Of a stretch of 64,000 nucleotides of DNA, positions 52,248-60,167 are shown piece after piece. Source of the stretch: Hallerella sp963597395 (lineage in GTDB: Bacteria > Fibrobacterota > Fibrobacteria > Fibrobacterales > Fibrobacteraceae). The first letter of the stretch is position 1, and each line of letters opens with the position of its first letter. A program made the translations under genes and the position numbers. The DNA is taken from positions 1 through 64,000 of the forward strand of contig CAVBPX010000002.1 of NCBI GenBank assembly GCA_963597395.1, written 5' to 3'. Under the pieces are notes generated by a model, which searched no databases, was not told the DNA's origin, and was given only the letters and a program-made list of their open reading frames with translations.

Positions 52248-53600
52248 ATGGCACTCACCAACGCATACCTCAAGAAAGTTTACGACAAGGTCGTCGCAAA
52301 GAACCCGGGCGAATCCGAATTCCATCAGGCCGTCCGCGAATTCCTCGAATCCCTCGAACCGGTCGTCGAAAAGGACAAGTCCTACGAAACGAACGGCATC
52401 ATCGACCGCATCGTCGAACCGGAACGCCAAATCATCTTCCGCGTTTCCTGGGTGGACGACAAGGGAAACATTCAGGTCAACCGCGGCTACCGCATCCAGT
52501 TCAACTCCGCCATCGGCCCCTACAAGGGCGGTCTCCGTCTTCACCCGTCCGTGAACGCCTCCATCCTCAAGTTCCTCGGCTTCGAACAGATCTTTAAGAA
52601 CAGCCTCACGAGCCTCCCCATGGGCGGCGGCAAGGGCGGTTCCGACTTCGACCCGAAAGGCAAGAGCGACGCGGAAGTCATGCGCTTCTGCCAGTCCTTC
52701 ATGACGGAACTCTCGAAGCACATCGGTGCCGACACGGACGTCCCGGCAGGCGACATCGGAACGGGCGCACGCGAAATCGGCTACATGTTCGGCCAATACA
52801 AGCGCCTCCGCAACGAATGGACCGGCGTTCTCACCGGCAAGGGCCTCTCCTACGGCGGATCCCTCGCCCGCACGGAAGCCACCGGCTACGGCCTCTGCTA
52901 CTTCACCCGCGAAATGCTGAAGAAGATGAAGAACGATTCCTTCGAAGGCAAGACCGTCGTCATTTCCGGCTCCGGAAACGTCGCCATCTACGCATGCGAA
53001 AAGGCACAGTCCTTTGGCGCAAAGGTCGTGACCATGTCCGACTCGAACGGCTACGTCTATGACCCGAACGGCATCCAGCTCGACATCGTGAAGGACATCA
53101 AGGAAGTCAAGCGCGGCCGCATCAAGGAATACGCCGAACGCGTCAAGAGCGCCGAATACCACGAAGGCTGCAAGGGCGTCTGGACCGTGAAGTGCGACAT
53201 CGCCCTTCCGTGCGCAACCCAGAACGAACTGGACCTCGCCGGTGCCGAAGCCCTCATCAAGAACGGCGTCTTTGCCGTCGCCGAAGGTGCCAACATGCCT
53301 TCCACCCCGGAAGCCATCGAAGCCTTCCAGAAGGCTGGCGTCTTCTTTGGACCGGCCAAGGCCGCAAACGCGGGCGGCGTCGCCACCTCCGGCCTCGAAA
53401 TGAGCCAGAACTCCGAACGCCTCTCCTGGACGTTCGAAGAAGTCGACAAGAAGCTCGACGGCATTATGACGAACATCTTCCACACCGTCTATGACGCAGC
53501 CGAAAAGTTCGGCCACAAGGGCAACCTCGTGATGGGCGCAAACATCGCAGGCTTCCTCAAGGTCGCGGACGCGATGAAGTGGCAGGGCGTCGCCTACTAA
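52248..53600 (+). CDS. gdhA: glutamate dehydrogenase (NADP-type, hexameric)
   Basis: 450 residues from the ATG at 52248 with TTGGAG upstream; an upstream in-frame extension would read through the control region and is rejected. Family blocks: IQFNSAIGPYKGGLRLHPSVN, SLTSLPMGGGKGGSDFDPKGKSDAEVMRFCQSFMTEL (substrate Lys residues), DTDVPAGDIGTGAREIGYMFGQYKR, VISGSGNVAIYACEKAQSFGAKVV (nucleotide fold) and AANAGGVATSGLEMSQNSERLSW. It makes glutamate from 2-oxoglutarate and ammonia. Codon use is more strongly biased (GGC, AAG, CTC) than in the neighbours, suggesting high expression. Confidence 0.96.
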   Translation: MALTNAYLKKVYDKVVAKNPGESEFHQAVREFLESLEPVVEKDKSYETNGIIDRIVEPERQIIFRVSWVDDKGNIQVNRGYRIQFNSAIGPYKGGLRLHPSVNASILKFLGFEQIFKNSLTSLPMGGGKGGSDFDPKGKSDAEVMRFCQSFMTELSKHIGADTDVPAGDIGTGAREIGYMFGQYKRLRNEWTGVLTGKGLSYGGSLARTEATGYGLCYFTREMLKKMKNDSFEGKTVVISGSGNVAIYACEKAQSFGAKVVTMSDSNGYVYDPNGIQLDIVKDIKEVKRGRIKEYAERVKSAEYHEGCKGVWTVKCDIALPCATQNELDLAGAEALIKNGVFAVAEGANMPSTPEAIEAFQKAGVFFGPAKAANAGGVATSGLEMSQNSERLSWTFEEVDKKLDGIMTNIFHTVYDAAEKFGHKGNLVMGANIAGFLKVADAMKWQGVAY

Positions 53601-53630
53601 GGCGCACCTCGTCAGACGAAAGTAAAAATT

Positions 53631-53663
53631 AACCTCCCGGGCCCAATGCCCGGGAGGTTTTTT
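53631..53663 (+). terminator. rho-independent terminator of gdhA
   Basis: AACCTCCCGGGC and GCCCGGGAGGTT, perfect 12-bp stem with a 5-nt loop, followed by TTTT. Confidence 0.92.
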
Positions 53664-53724
53664 ATGTAAGGGGGAGGATTTGACAAAAAACCGATTTACT
53701 TTATATTCTGTTTATAACCAAAAC

Positions 53725-54105
53725 CTACACCTTCTGGATTTTCTTCAAATTTAGGGAAGCTGAGGAACTTTTTGTGTCATAAAAACAAGAAAGGGCGTTT
53801 ATCATAGATTTTAAGTCTTTCATTGAAAGATCTATAGTGTTTTTAGCCAAATTACTTAGCTTATGAGTTTCCTTAATATAAAAGAACATCACCTTATGAA
53901 ATTCATGAGTACGCCCAAAAGCAAGCAATCTCCAAGACAAAGATTTTCCTACCTGCTCAAAATTTCGATGAGATGAATCAACTAATTCATTATATAGGCA
54001 ACTCAAAAACCAAGTGCTTCCCATTGCCCCCAAATATCTTCCTACGTTAAAAAGTCCAAATGTAATTTCTTTGTACTCGGGATTCAAAAGCACATCAATT
54101 CTCAT
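53725..54105 (-). CDS. small AT-rich protein, function unknown
   Basis: 126 residues from the ATG at 54103-54105 with GGAGA upstream. Sequence begins MRIDVLLNPEYKEITFGLFNVGRY and continues with helices (FLSCLYNELVDSSHRNFEQVGKSLSWRLLAFGRTHEFHKVMFFYIKETHKLSNLAKNTIDLSMKDLKSMINAL). No signal, no family recognised. Base composition is much more AT-rich than gdhA beside it, and a decayed toxin-antitoxin pair follows upstream, so this is accessory DNA. Could be an immunity-like or four-helix phage-type protein; no function claimed. Confidence 0.62.
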   Translation of the reverse strand: MRIDVLLNPEYKEITFGLFNVGRYLGAMGSTWFLSCLYNELVDSSHRNFEQVGKSLSWRLLAFGRTHEFHKVMFFYIKETHKLSNLAKNTIDLSMKDLKSMINALSCFYDTKSSSASLNLKKIQKV

Positions 54106-54193
54106 ATTTTTCTCCTTGAAGACAAGGAAAATACGAAAAAAAAAACGTTTGTCAACGTTTTTCAAAAACTCCCAGTTTTCGGCCGCCAAAGGC

Positions 54194-54442
54194 CTAAGGC
54201 CCGCGGCCGGCGAGCGTCACTTGCGACCATCCGCGCAAATCACGGTTTGCCACAATCATCTCACCCGGCGTCGTTTCAAGCGTCTTGAACCATTCGGAAT
54301 CCTTGAACGGAACGGCCTCGGTTTCGTCCACTTCCACGGCATCGTGGCATTCGTAATTGTCCTTGACAAATCCGTAAAGTCCAACGGGAAGCCGTCCGCG
54401 AGAACGGATCTCAATATGGGGCTTTTTCACGGCTACCAACAT
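54194..54442 (-). pseudogene. truncated HigA/XRE-type antitoxin
   Basis: 82 residues from the ATG at 54440-54442: MLVAVKKPHIEIRSRGRLPVGLYGFVKDNY, then DSEWFKTLETTPGEMIVANRDLRGWSQVTLAGRGP and stop. ETTPGEMI..NRDLRGWSQ..LA is the opening of an XRE helix-turn-helix as found in antitoxins encoded after RelE/HigB-type toxins. The frame stops inside the first two helices of the HTH, so the DNA-binding domain is cut off. It overlaps the 3' end of the toxin remnant upstream by 32 bp, the usual toxin-antitoxin arrangement. Reading as a broken antitoxin is inference from pattern. Confidence 0.55.
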
Positions 54443-54689
54443 AATATACCACAATGTCGATTAAACCATTCTTACACGTCCAACATGCGACCCAGTTTAA
54501 GGCAATGTGACAGTGATACTTGCCATCTCCAAGCTTTGAATAATGCCAGAACCCCGGTGTTGAACAGGGTCTGACACCTTCAGCGATTGCAAAAGAGTCT
54601 TCTACTTGTTTTGCACCGCCCGCGGCATCGCCAACGCGTTTCGCTAGGCCTTTTTGGTAATGGTTACATTGAACACTACTTAAATACAG
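54411..54689 (-). pseudogene. RelE/HigB-like toxin remnant lacking a start
   Basis: An open frame of 92 codons (54689 to the TGA at 54411-54413) with no ATG, GTG or TTG start. Its C-terminal part reads HYSKLGDGKYHCHIALNW, WTCKNGLIDIVVYYVGSREK and APY, which has the strand pattern and VGSREKAPY ending of RelE/ParE-superfamily toxins. The first ~30 codons look plausible (QKGLAKRVGDAAGGAKQVEDSF) but an in-frame TGA precedes them, so the N-terminus is lost or frameshifted. It is placed directly before the broken antitoxin. Confidence 0.5.
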
Positions 54690-54726
54690 TCATTTTTTGA
54701 CTATTCATCAACATTCCTCGCCGCAC

Positions 54727-54753
54727 AAAAAAAATCCCGCGGGATTCGCGGGA
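54727..54753 (-). terminator. rho-independent terminator of the basic protein gene
   Basis: On the minus strand TCCCGCG-aatcc-CGCGGGA then a run of eight T. Confidence 0.85.
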
Positions 54754-54777
54754 CTTTCAAACCGGCTGGCCTAAAGA

Positions 54778-55095
54778 TTACTTGCCGAATTTTGCGCTCG
54801 CGCGCTGCACGGCGGGGTCGGACTGCGCGGCCTTGATCTTGCGCTTGATGTCGTCCTCGATGCCGCGCTTGAGCTTGTTCGAAAGGGCTTCGCCGAAGCG
54901 GTCCGCAAGGGTGTCGGAGAACGGGGCGTTGTTTTTCGGGGCGGGTGCGCCGAACTTGCCGGAAGGACGGCGACGAGGTTTCTTTGCGGACTTTTTCGGA
55001 GAATCGTTCTTTTCGCTTTTCGGAGCGGTCTCTTTTGCTTCGGTCGCAACCGGTTCGGTCTTTATTTCGGTGTTAGTCTGTTCGTTCTCAGCCAT
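54778..55095 (-). CDS. small charged protein, function unknown
   Basis: 105 residues from the ATG at 55093-55095 with GAGGTA upstream. The N-terminal half is a low-complexity acidic-then-basic stretch (MAENEQTNTEIKTEPVATEA, then KKSAKKPRRRPSGKFGAPAP). The C-terminal half is helical (FSDTLADRFGEALSNKLKRGIEDDIKRKIKAAQSDPAVQRASAKFGK). The basic patch suggests nucleic-acid or ribosome contact, but no family is recognised. It has its own terminator. Confidence 0.72.
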   Translation of the reverse strand: MAENEQTNTEIKTEPVATEAKETAPKSEKNDSPKKSAKKPRRRPSGKFGAPAPKNNAPFSDTLADRFGEALSNKLKRGIEDDIKRKIKAAQSDPAVQRASAKFGK

Positions 55096-55220
55096 GTTTT
55101 TACCTCGGTAAATGATGTTAATTTTTGCGCCCAATTTAGAAAATTTTCGGCGTTCGCAGGGATTTTGTTCCCGACTTTTTGAAAAAACACGCCTGTTCCC
55201 GGGTTTTATTACTATTCGTC

Positions 55221-55285
55221 GGTCTCGCCATGGGTGCGGTATTACGGCCGGCATCGGACTTGAAGGCGTCGGAGACGCCTAGACC
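55221..55285. other. structured intergenic segment, possible RNA or repeat remnant
   Basis: GGTCT (55221-55225) pairs with AGACC (55281-55285), enclosing a perfect hairpin GGCGTC-gga-GACGCC (55265-55279); ACCA follows the outer arm. The size and ends hint at a tRNA, but no T-loop (TTCGA) or usable anticodon arm is present. It lies in the 366-bp gap 55096-55461, which otherwise holds a short GC hairpin (GCCCGA/TCGGGC near 55341-55356) and the leader of the OmpA-like gene. Confidence 0.3.
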
Positions 55286-55461
55286 ACCATTTTAGACTAC
55301 ACGGCGAACGGGGATTCCGCGGAGCCTTTTTCGCCAAACGCCCGAATTTTCGGGCAAAAATTCAGCGTGCATTGTGCCGAACATTGCGAAAAGTTTACAC
55401 CCTATTCTTGTAAATTATGATTATCTTTCTTTGTGAAGTGGATTTTTTACATAGAGGAAAT

Positions 55462-57435
55462 ATGAGTAAAAAGCATTTGATAATTTTTGCTGCGGCTTTC
55501 GCCTTGGGGACGGTCTTTGCGGAAACGGGTCTCGAAGGAGGCGTTGACGGCCTTCACCAGCAGAGCGCCAAAACGCTCGGGCAGGGAGGCATTTCCGTCG
55601 GCGTTGGAGCGGAAGGCATCGGGGATGCCCAGCCCACCGTTTACGATTATTTTTACACGGTCAACGGAGAATCTTCCGGTCCGGTGTCGAGCCTCATCCC
55701 GTCCATCAGCGGAAACTTCCATGTCGCGTTCGGGGCTTTCGATTTTCTCGACCTCGGCGCAGTTCTCCCCTTCCACTATGACCTTGTGAACCCGGAAATC
55801 GGGGACGCGGAACTCACGGGCGCAGGCATCGGCGACCTGCAAACCTTCATCAAGTTCCGTTTGCCGTTCGACACGACGCACGTTACAAGCGTTGCCCTCC
55901 AGGGACAGGTCTATTTTCCGACGGGCGACCGCGAAACGGGCATGCGGCCGCGCCACGTCTGGTATGTCAATTCCTACGGATATTCACACGCCTACACGGC
56001 GGACGACTGGGCCTTTGAAGGCTCTCTCCTTCTCACGTTCGACTTTAACAAAATCGGCGTTCCGCTCCGCCTTAACGGCAACATGGGATACGTCGGCGTT
56101 TTGCACGAGGGAGCGAATACGCTCGTCTGGGGAACGGGTCTGAACCTCACCGCACTCGACCCCGTGGACTTCTTTATTGAATTTTCGGGAGAGACCCGCG
56201 TCGAAAAGACGGCCAACTGGAGGGATCCGCTTTCCGACCCGATGCGTCTCACGCCCGGTGCGCGCTTCCATCTTCCATATGGATTCGACTTTGCCGTCGG
56301 CGCGGACATCGGAATTACCGCGTTCATCAACGAAGACGACCTGACGCGTAAATTCATGACGGTCAACAAAAAGCAGAACGGAAACATCGTCCGCTACCGG
56401 ACGGGTGCCGCGGACTACGGCGTATCGGCCCTCCTCACCTGGCGCGGAAATCCTTTCGTTTCGAACGACGAGGACGGCGACGGTGTGAAGGACAAAAAGG
56501 ACCTTTGCCCGCACACGCCGAAGAACGTCCAGGTTGACGCGAACGGCTGCCCCGCGGACGAGGACGGCGACAGAATCCCGGACTACCTCGACAAGTGCCA
56601 GGGAACGCCCTCCGGCAAGGCCGTTGACAGCACGGGCTGCATGTTAAAACCCGACACGGTAACGCTCATCGTGCACGATACGCTGAAAATTGACACGGCA
56701 ACCCTTTGCGCAACCGTTCTCGACTCCGACGAAGACGGCGTAAAGAATGCTGCGGACAAATGCCCCAACACGCCCAAAGGCGCCCTTATCGACAGCACCG
56801 GATGTCCGTCCGACTTTGACAAGGACGGGGCCTATGACGGAATAGACAAGTGCCCGAACACGCCGCAAGGCATTTCGGTCGATAGCACAGGATGCCCGCT
56901 CGATTCCGATAAGGACGGCGTCCCCGACTCCCGCGACAAGTGCCCAAGCACGCCCAAAAATTCCATCGTGGATTCCACGGGATGCATTGCGGACTCGGAC
57001 AAGGACGGAGTCCCCGACATCCGCGACAAGTGCCCGAACACGCTCCCCGGCGTCCAGATAGACTCTCACGGATGCCCGCTCAAAAAGAAGGAAGACCTGA
57101 ACGAGCTCCGCAAGGGCATTCGCTTTAAGCGAAACTCCGCGACGCTCGAAAAAAAGAGCTACGGAACGCTTGACGACATCGCGACCCTCATGAAAAAGCA
57201 TCCGACGGCAAAACTTGAAGTGCAAGGCCACACGGACGAAGTCGGGACCGAAAAGCACAACCGAAATCTTTCCGAAAAGCGCGCCAACACGGTCGTCAAG
57301 TATCTCATCAAAAAGGGCATCGACAGCTCAAGGCTCCGCGGAGTGGGCTACGGTTCGAGCAAGCCCAAGGCCGACAACAAGAACCGGAAGGGCCGCGAAG
57401 CGAACCGCCGCGTCGAACTGGTCCCGTTCGAATAA
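55462..57435 (+). CDS. OmpA-family outer-membrane protein with thrombospondin type 3 repeats
   Basis: 657 residues from the ATG at 55462 with AGAGGA upstream; signal peptide KKHLIIFAAAFALGTVFA. Residues ~20-330 are a beta-barrel. Residues ~335-535 hold six calcium-binding TSP3 repeats of the form DxDxDGxxDxxDxCPxTPxxxxVDxxGC (for example DSDKDGVPDSRDKCPSTPKN). The C-terminal ~115 residues are OmpA_C: GIRFKRNSATL, LEVQGHTDEVGTEKHNRNLSEKRANTVVKYL, RLRGVGYGSSKPKADNKNRKGREANRRVEL, which binds peptidoglycan. An abundant structural envelope protein linking outer membrane and wall; single-gene unit with its own terminator. Confidence 0.93.
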   Translation: MSKKHLIIFAAAFALGTVFAETGLEGGVDGLHQQSAKTLGQGGISVGVGAEGIGDAQPTVYDYFYTVNGESSGPVSSLIPSISGNFHVAFGAFDFLDLGAVLPFHYDLVNPEIGDAELTGAGIGDLQTFIKFRLPFDTTHVTSVALQGQVYFPTGDRETGMRPRHVWYVNSYGYSHAYTADDWAFEGSLLLTFDFNKIGVPLRLNGNMGYVGVLHEGANTLVWGTGLNLTALDPVDFFIEFSGETRVEKTANWRDPLSDPMRLTPGARFHLPYGFDFAVGADIGITAFINEDDLTRKFMTVNKKQNGNIVRYRTGAADYGVSALLTWRGNPFVSNDEDGDGVKDKKDLCPHTPKNVQVDANGCPADEDGDRIPDYLDKCQGTPSGKAVDSTGCMLKPDTVTLIVHDTLKIDTATLCATVLDSDEDGVKNAADKCPNTPKGALIDSTGCPSDFDKDGAYDGIDKCPNTPQGISVDSTGCPLDSDKDGVPDSRDKCPSTPKNSIVDSTGCIADSDKDGVPDIRDKCPNTLPGVQIDSHGCPLKKKEDLNELRKGIRFKRNSATLEKKSYGTLDDIATLMKKHPTAKLEVQGHTDEVGTEKHNRNLSEKRANTVVKYLIKKGIDSSRLRGVGYGSSKPKADNKNRKGREANRRVELVPFE

Positions 57436-57490
57436 TCGGACAGTCCCCTCTTCCAAAAGTTCCTCAAAAAATCTTCAGTCAAAAAAAATC

Positions 57491-57517
57491 AAGGCTCCGC
57501 TTCGCGGAGCCTTTTTC
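57491..57517 (+). terminator. rho-independent terminator of the OmpA-like gene
   Basis: AAGGCTCCG-cttcg-CGGAGCCTT followed by TTTT. Confidence 0.9.
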
Positions 57518-57535
57518 GTCAAACGCCGCAGAACA

Positions 57536-58090
57536 CTAATCCCTTGGCGTCGAAACGACCGGCCGCATCCGGCGACCGCAAAGCGTCACCACAATCTTTG
57601 CCTGCGCAAACATATAGAACGCCGTATCCCGGCTGTTGTTGAGCGAGGACTTCGCATCGTAATCGTCCTTCGTCACAAAGACCTCGGAGACGCCCGAAAG
57701 CGCAATTTCCAGCGAGCAGCGTTCGCACGGAAACCCGATGACATAAAGCTTGGACCCCGGCGGAACCGTCCCGCGGGCATAGTGCAGCGCGTTGATTTCC
57801 GCATGGACCATGAACGGATACTTGTTCGCCTCGAACTCGTGATGCGAAATCAGCTTTCCCGTATCCGCATCGAGCAAATCATAAGCGAGCCTCTTGTTTT
57901 CGCGGGTATAGGGAATCGACCCGTCGTCAAAACTCGCCGGTGCCCCGTTGTAGCCCGTACTGAGCACGCGCCCGTCACCCGAAACGAGCACCGCCCCCAT
58001 CTGCGTATTGGCGTCTTTCGAAAGGCGCGCCTGCGCCATCATCATTTGCGTATAGACTTCATCGCGAAGCTTTCGCCGTTCTTCGTTCAT
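57536..58090 (-). CDS. dCMP/cytidine deaminase family protein (ComEB-like)
   Basis: 184 residues. Zinc site: MVHAEINALHYA (His and catalytic Glu) and GFPCERCSLEIALSGV (two Cys). TQMGAVLVSGDGRVLSTGYNGAPASFDD is the substrate-side block of dCMP deaminases. The C-terminal extension is as in the ComEB type. It would turn dCMP into dUMP for thymidylate synthesis. AGAGGT precedes the ATG. Convergent with the OmpA-like gene. Confidence 0.9.
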   Translation of the reverse strand: MNEERRKLRDEVYTQMMMAQARLSKDANTQMGAVLVSGDGRVLSTGYNGAPASFDDGSIPYTRENKRLAYDLLDADTGKLISHHEFEANKYPFMVHAEINALHYARGTVPPGSKLYVIGFPCERCSLEIALSGVSEVFVTKDDYDAKSSLNNSRDTAFYMFAQAKIVVTLCGRRMRPVVSTPRD

Positions 58091-58146
58091 AAGGACCTCT
58101 TTCCCTCAAAGATAACATAAACGCCGCCCGTTCCGCCATCTTTTAC

Positions 58147-58152
58147 TATATT
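58147..58152 (+). promoter_or_regulatory. putative -10 element of tRNA-Pro
   Basis: TATATT ending 12 nt before the mature tRNA 5' end. Because a stable RNA must be transcribed from here, this box supports TATATT as a genuine -10 in this genome. Confidence 0.55.
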
Positions 58153-58164
58153 TGGACCGCTACA

Positions 58165-58238
58165 CGGGGTGTAGCTCAGCCTGGTAGAGCGTCTGCTTTG
58201 GGAGCAGAATGTCGTCAGTTCGAATCTGGCTACCCCGA
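58165..58238 (+). tRNA. tRNA-Pro (TGG)
   Basis: 74 nt cloverleaf: acceptor CGGGGTG/TACCCCG, D-arm GCTC...GAGC, anticodon stem TCTGC/GCAGA with loop TTTGGGA giving anticodon TGG, T-arm with GTTCGAATC, discriminator A; CCA is not encoded. Confidence 0.96.
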
Positions 58239-58246
58239 TTTTTTAG

Positions 58247-58277
58247 AAAGGAACTTCGCAAGAAGTTCCTTTCGTTT
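58247..58277 (+). terminator. terminator of tRNA-Pro
   Basis: AAAGGAACTTC-gcaa-GAAGTTCCTTT followed by CGTTT and then the sequence gap. Confidence 0.75.
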
Positions 58278-58371
58278 NNNNNNNNNNNNNNNNNNNNNNN
58301 NNNNNNNNNNNNNNNNNNNNNNNNNNNNNNNNNNNNNNNNNNNNNNNNNNNNNNNNNNNNNNNNNNNNNNN
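58278..58371. other. scaffold gap (94 N)
   Basis: Unresolved bases; true length unknown. Open frames drawn across it are meaningless. Confidence 0.99.
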
Positions 58372-58410
58372 GACTACGGAGGGACGAAGCGGAACAAAGT
58401 GACGCGGAGC

Positions 58411-58426
58411 AATCTGGCTACCCCGA
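58411..58426 (+). repeat. second copy of tRNA-Pro 3' end
   Basis: AATCTGGCTACCCCGA is identical to 58223-58238 at the 3' end of tRNA-Pro. The 39 bases between the gap and this copy do not form the rest of a tRNA. Candidate attachment-site duplicate, tRNA remnant or mis-scaffolded repeat. Confidence 0.6.
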
Positions 58427-58431
58427 GATTT

Positions 58432-58455
58432 AGGATTCCGAAAGGAATCCTTTTT
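58432..58455 (+). terminator. terminator-like hairpin after the tRNA remnant
   Basis: AGGATTCC-gaaa-GGAATCCT followed by TTTT. Confidence 0.7.
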
Positions 58456-58544
58456 CATTTTTATAGCCAGATGAGAACTGAAAGTTCGACCAAAATGCGG
58501 TGAGCAAAGCGAACGCAAAGCGTTTTGGAGGCGCCAAAAGCGCT

Positions 58545-58573
58545 CCCGACAAATTTTGTCAAAATTTGTCGGG
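58545..58573. repeat. perfect 13-bp inverted repeat
   Basis: CCCGACAAATTTT-gtc-AAAATTTGTCGGG, no T-run on the plus side, 46 bp before the lipoprotein ATG at 58619. Terminator, operator or leader hairpin. Confidence 0.6.
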
Positions 58574-58618
58574 AAAATAATTTATGTTTGAATACGAACC
58601 CTTTTCTGGAGGATCGCG

Positions 58619-59089
58619 ATGCAAAAAAAACGCCCTTCATTCCGCAACCTCATCCCGCTCTTGCTGTGCGCGGCAATTTTCCCACTTTTTGCCTGCAGCC
58701 ACAGCAGTTCTACATCCGCCCCGGCCCTCAAAAAGCAAATCATCCCGGGCGAAACGCTCCTCGTCGAAGACGCCTTTTTCAGCACCCAACACACGTTGCA
58801 GCTTGTCGTCCGCAACGCGGAAGACGAGCACCTTCCCGCATTCGACATCGACTATTCCATTGAATGCGACAACAGCGAAAAAAGTTACGGTTCAAGCTAC
58901 CTCTCCCTTTCGTCCAACGAACAGTTTGTCCTGTCATACGTCGTCAAAAGCTCCGCCAGTTCCTGCACATACACATTCAAGGCAGTCCGTCCGCTCGAAA
59001 GCTACACCACGCCCTACACCACCTACATCGACTGGACGGGCAGCTACCCGGTCACGGCAACCCGCGATACCTCATCCGTCCAAAACTGA
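58619..59089 (+). CDS. small lipoprotein, function unknown
   Basis: 156 residues; GGAGG is correctly spaced before the ATG. Signal with lipobox FPLFAC (Cys ~26), then a Ser-rich spacer and a ~110-residue beta-rich domain (TLQLVVRNAEDEHLPAFDIDYSIECDNSEKSYGSSYLSLSSNEQFVLSYVVKSSASSCTYTFKAV) with two Cys that could pair. No family recognised. A terminator follows. Confidence 0.75.
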   Translation: MQKKRPSFRNLIPLLLCAAIFPLFACSHSSSTSAPALKKQIIPGETLLVEDAFFSTQHTLQLVVRNAEDEHLPAFDIDYSIECDNSEKSYGSSYLSLSSNEQFVLSYVVKSSASSCTYTFKAVRPLESYTTPYTTYIDWTGSYPVTATRDTSSVQN

Positions 59090-59115
59090 CAGTCAAGAAC
59101 GAGCGGAAAAACAAA

Positions 59116-59153
59116 CAAGCGGGCGCCCACAAAGGAACGCCCGCTTGCTTTTT
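59116..59153 (+). terminator. rho-independent terminator
   Basis: CAAGCGGGCG pairs with CGCCCGCTTG across 12 nt, then CTTTTT. Confidence 0.85.
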
Positions 59154-59242
59154 GCAGGATGGTTTGCTCCGAAAGCGTCATGCTTCCGGTCGCACAAAAC
59201 AATCTAGGTCTTTAATTTGACAAAATTTGACAAAACAGGAAG

Positions 59243-60046
59243 TTATTCTTCCGAGCCCATCTCGATAGGCGGAAAAGGAAGTTCCAGATCGACGCTAATC
59301 GGGCAATGGTCCGAGCCCTGGACGCTCGGAAAGATGCTCGCATCCGTCACGTTTTTCGAAAGTCCCGAATCCACAAAGGCGTAGTCGATGCGCCACCCGA
59401 CGTTCCGCTCGCGGGAATTCGCCCGGTTCGACCACCAGGTGTAGGCCCCGGCAAGGTCCGGATGGAGCGTCCGGAACGTGTCCTCGTAGCCCGCCGCAAT
59501 ATACTTGTCGAACCAGGCCCGTTCCACGGGAAGGAATCCGCTGATGTTCTCGTTTTCCTTCGGACGCGCAATGTCGAGTTCCGTATGGCACGTGTTGTAG
59601 TCGCCGAGCGTCACCACGTGGCGTCCGCGCTTGAGCCAGCTCGCGCAATTGTCCAAAAAGGCGTCATAGAACCGCAGCTTGTAGTCAACGCGCTCCTCGC
59701 CCTGCCCGCCGTTCGGAAAGTAGATGGAGTTCAGCACCCAGTCCGGGAAAATGAGCTGGACGACCCGGCCTTCCACGTCAAATTCCTCGATTCCGAAACC
59801 GTATTCCACGGCATCGGGTTCGATTTGGCTCAAAACGGCCGTTCCGCTGTAGCCCTTCTTCTTTTGGCAGGCGTTCCAGTAGCAGAAATAGCCCTCCGGC
59901 GCGCGAAGATGTTCCGGCACCTGGTCGGCCTCGGCGCGGATTTCCTGCAGGCAGAGAACTTCCGGACGGGTCGCGTTGAACCAGTCCCCGAAGCCTTTCT
60001 TTTCCGCCGAGCGGATTCCGTTGACATTCCAGCTATAGATGCGCAT
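59243..60046 (-). CDS. xth: exodeoxyribonuclease III
   Basis: 267 residues from the ATG at 60044-60046 with GGAGA upstream. Endonuclease/exonuclease/phosphatase fold: MRIYSWNVNGIRSAEKKGF, EVLCLQEIRAEADQVP (metal Glu), NSIYFPNGGQ, VVTLGDYNTCHTELDIARP (catalytic Asp), FRTLHPDLAGAYTWWSNRANSRERNVGWRIDYAFV and SDHCPISVDLEL (catalytic His). Acts in base-excision repair at abasic sites. Length typical of the ExoA/Xth group. Confidence 0.95.
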   Translation of the reverse strand: MRIYSWNVNGIRSAEKKGFGDWFNATRPEVLCLQEIRAEADQVPEHLRAPEGYFCYWNACQKKKGYSGTAVLSQIEPDAVEYGFGIEEFDVEGRVVQLIFPDWVLNSIYFPNGGQGEERVDYKLRFYDAFLDNCASWLKRGRHVVTLGDYNTCHTELDIARPKENENISGFLPVERAWFDKYIAAGYEDTFRTLHPDLAGAYTWWSNRANSRERNVGWRIDYAFVDSGLSKNVTDASIFPSVQGSDHCPISVDLELPFPPIEMGSEE

Positions 60047-60155
60047 GATTTCTCCATCAATAGAACTTTCGGGCAAAGATAGCTAATCGGGCTCGATACG
60101 GGAAGACGCCCTCAAAATTCCGAAGATTTTCTAGGCTTTTTGCCTTTCTTGAATT

Positions 60156-60161
60156 TATATT
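60156..60161 (+). promoter_or_regulatory. putative -10 element (leaderless)
   Basis: TATATT, 6 nt, ATG at 60168; no Shine-Dalgarno. Confidence 0.4.
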
Positions 60162-60167
60162 GAAATT

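Noticed and set aside
55221..55288. Complete tRNA gene
   Set aside because: Acceptor-like ends and ACCA are present but no T-loop or proper anticodon arm can be drawn.
58198..58518. Open frames spanning the N-run
   Set aside because: They exist only because N does not make stop codons.
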